DNA of 6,250 bases from an uncultured Pseudomonadota bacterium (GTDB taxonomy: Bacteria; Myxococcota_A; UBA9042; CAIXZC01). Every line of letters begins with the position of its first letter. Positions within the stretch are counted from its first letter, which is position 1. This document shows positions 5,740-6,250 of this stretch, piece after piece. A program made the translations under genes and the position numbers. The stretch lies in the NCBI GenBank assembly GCA_937884235.1, contig CALGBT010000571.1:1-6250 (forward strand). The letters run 5' to 3'. The notes below the pieces were generated by a model. That model made no database searches. It was not told the DNA's origin and worked only from the letters and a program-made list of their open reading frames with translations.

Positions 5740-6250
5740 GTGGGAAACCGTAGTCTGGAAATAAAGGTGGGCCTCTTTCTGCTGGTGGCGGTGGCCATCC
5801 TGGTGGGTTTTCTGTTTATTCTGGGCACCTTCGACTTTGGCAGCGGACATGTCATTCACCTGCAGTTTCCCAACACTGGCGGGCTCCGCAATGGTGCCAA
5901 GGTGAAGATCAGCGGTGTTCAGGCCGGCAAGGTCCAGGAGATTCTCTTTCTGGGCGGCCGGGAGACCAATGCCCAGGGAGAGCCCATCTACGTCAGCATC
6001 AAGATCGAGGTGGATGACGAGATGGCCCCGGTCCTGACTGAGGGGTCGCAGTTCTTCGTCAGCACCGAGGGGATTCTGGGCGAGAAGTATATTGAAATCG
6101 CCCCGGGACCGCCGGCGGGCAATCCTCTGCCCCCCGGGGCAGTGGTGGATGGCGTGCCGCCGGTGGAGTTGCAGGTGCTGGCAAGTCGGGCGGCGGGGAT
6201 GATGGACAAAGTCCAGGAGTTGGTGGACGGCGACCACGGGGAGTTGCAGT
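5740..6250 (+). CDS. MCE/MlaD family membrane-anchored lipid-transport protein (3' partial)
   Basis: MCE proteins bind lipids in the periplasm and work with an MlaE-type permease and MlaF-type ATPase to move phospholipids between inner and outer membranes. The 170 codons present show a short cytoplasmic start (GNRSLEIK), one membrane helix (about residues 9-30, VGLFLLVAVAILVGFLFILG), and an MCE domain from about 36 to 125: HLQFPNTGGLRNGAKVKISGVQAGKV, a strand-rich middle, and EGILGEKYIEIAPGP. After a Pro/Gly-rich linker, a probable helical region (LASRAAGMMDKVQELV) starts and continues past the window edge, so it may be longer than the short MlaD of E. coli. GTG 5740 is chosen because it follows GGAG by five bases and lies just downstream of a sigma-70-like promoter. 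No mlaE or mlaF homologue lies before it; they may follow outside the window. It is transcribed divergently from iscS. Confidence 0.88.
   Translation, partial: MGNRSLEIKVGLFLLVAVAILVGFLFILGTFDFGSGHVIHLQFPNTGGLRNGAKVKISGVQAGKVQEILFLGGRETNAQGEPIYVSIKIEVDDEMAPVLTEGSQFFVSTEGILGEKYIEIAPGPPAGNPLPPGAVVDGVPPVELQVLASRAAGMMDKVQELVDGDHGELQ

Noticed and set aside
5561..5764. 67-codon open frame in the divergent control region
   Set aside because: It has no ribosome binding site or recognisable motif, runs across both the promoter and the start of the MCE gene, and would conflict with the palindrome and promoter signals.

Overview
The window carries seven protein genes and no RNA genes, mobile elements or CRISPR arrays that I could find. 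The DNA is GC-rich and densely packed. The gene content points to a Gram-negative (diderm) bacterium: sigma-54 followed by ptsN and rapZ, an MCE/MlaD-type lipid-transport protein, and an IscS cysteine desulfurase. The wording of the RpoN C-terminus and an ATP-cone/uridine-kinase fusion protein resemble Desulfobacterota/deltaproteobacterial-type genomes. That placement is inference, not proof.

Region 1 (1-2564, + strand) is a tight nitrogen/carbon-regulation operon. It holds the C-terminal four fifths of rpoN (5' end outside the window), a ptsN-like PTS IIA gene and rapZ. The genes overlap at their stop/start codons (1 nt and 8 nt), which suggests translational coupling. An imperfect hairpin followed by six T residues overlaps the rapZ stop codon and probably ends the transcript. 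The hpf gene that often sits between rpoN and ptsN is absent. The PTS protein keeps its phospho-accepting histidine but has Gln where relatives usually have a second active-site histidine.

Region 2 (2565-3983, + strand) is a single gene with a strong Shine-Dalgarno sequence. It encodes an N-terminal ATP-cone (the nucleotide-sensing domain best known from ribonucleotide reductases) fused to a uridine-kinase/phosphoribulokinase-type P-loop kinase.

Region 3 (3973-5528, - strand) is a two-gene iron-sulfur unit: iscS, then a small IscU/NifU-N-like scaffold gene coupled to it by a GTGA overlap. The scaffold homologue keeps Cys38, Asp40, Cys64 and His106 but has Ala in place of the third ligand cysteine of IscU. 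This is the most unusual point in the window. The scaffold gene runs tail-to-tail into the kinase gene with an 11-nt overlap.

Region 4 (5529-5739) is a 211-bp divergent control region. It contains a 17-bp dyad close to iscS, a perfect 19-bp palindrome in the middle, and a good sigma-70 promoter facing right. That promoter serves the last gene (5740 to the right edge), a membrane-anchored MCE-domain protein that is cut off by the window.
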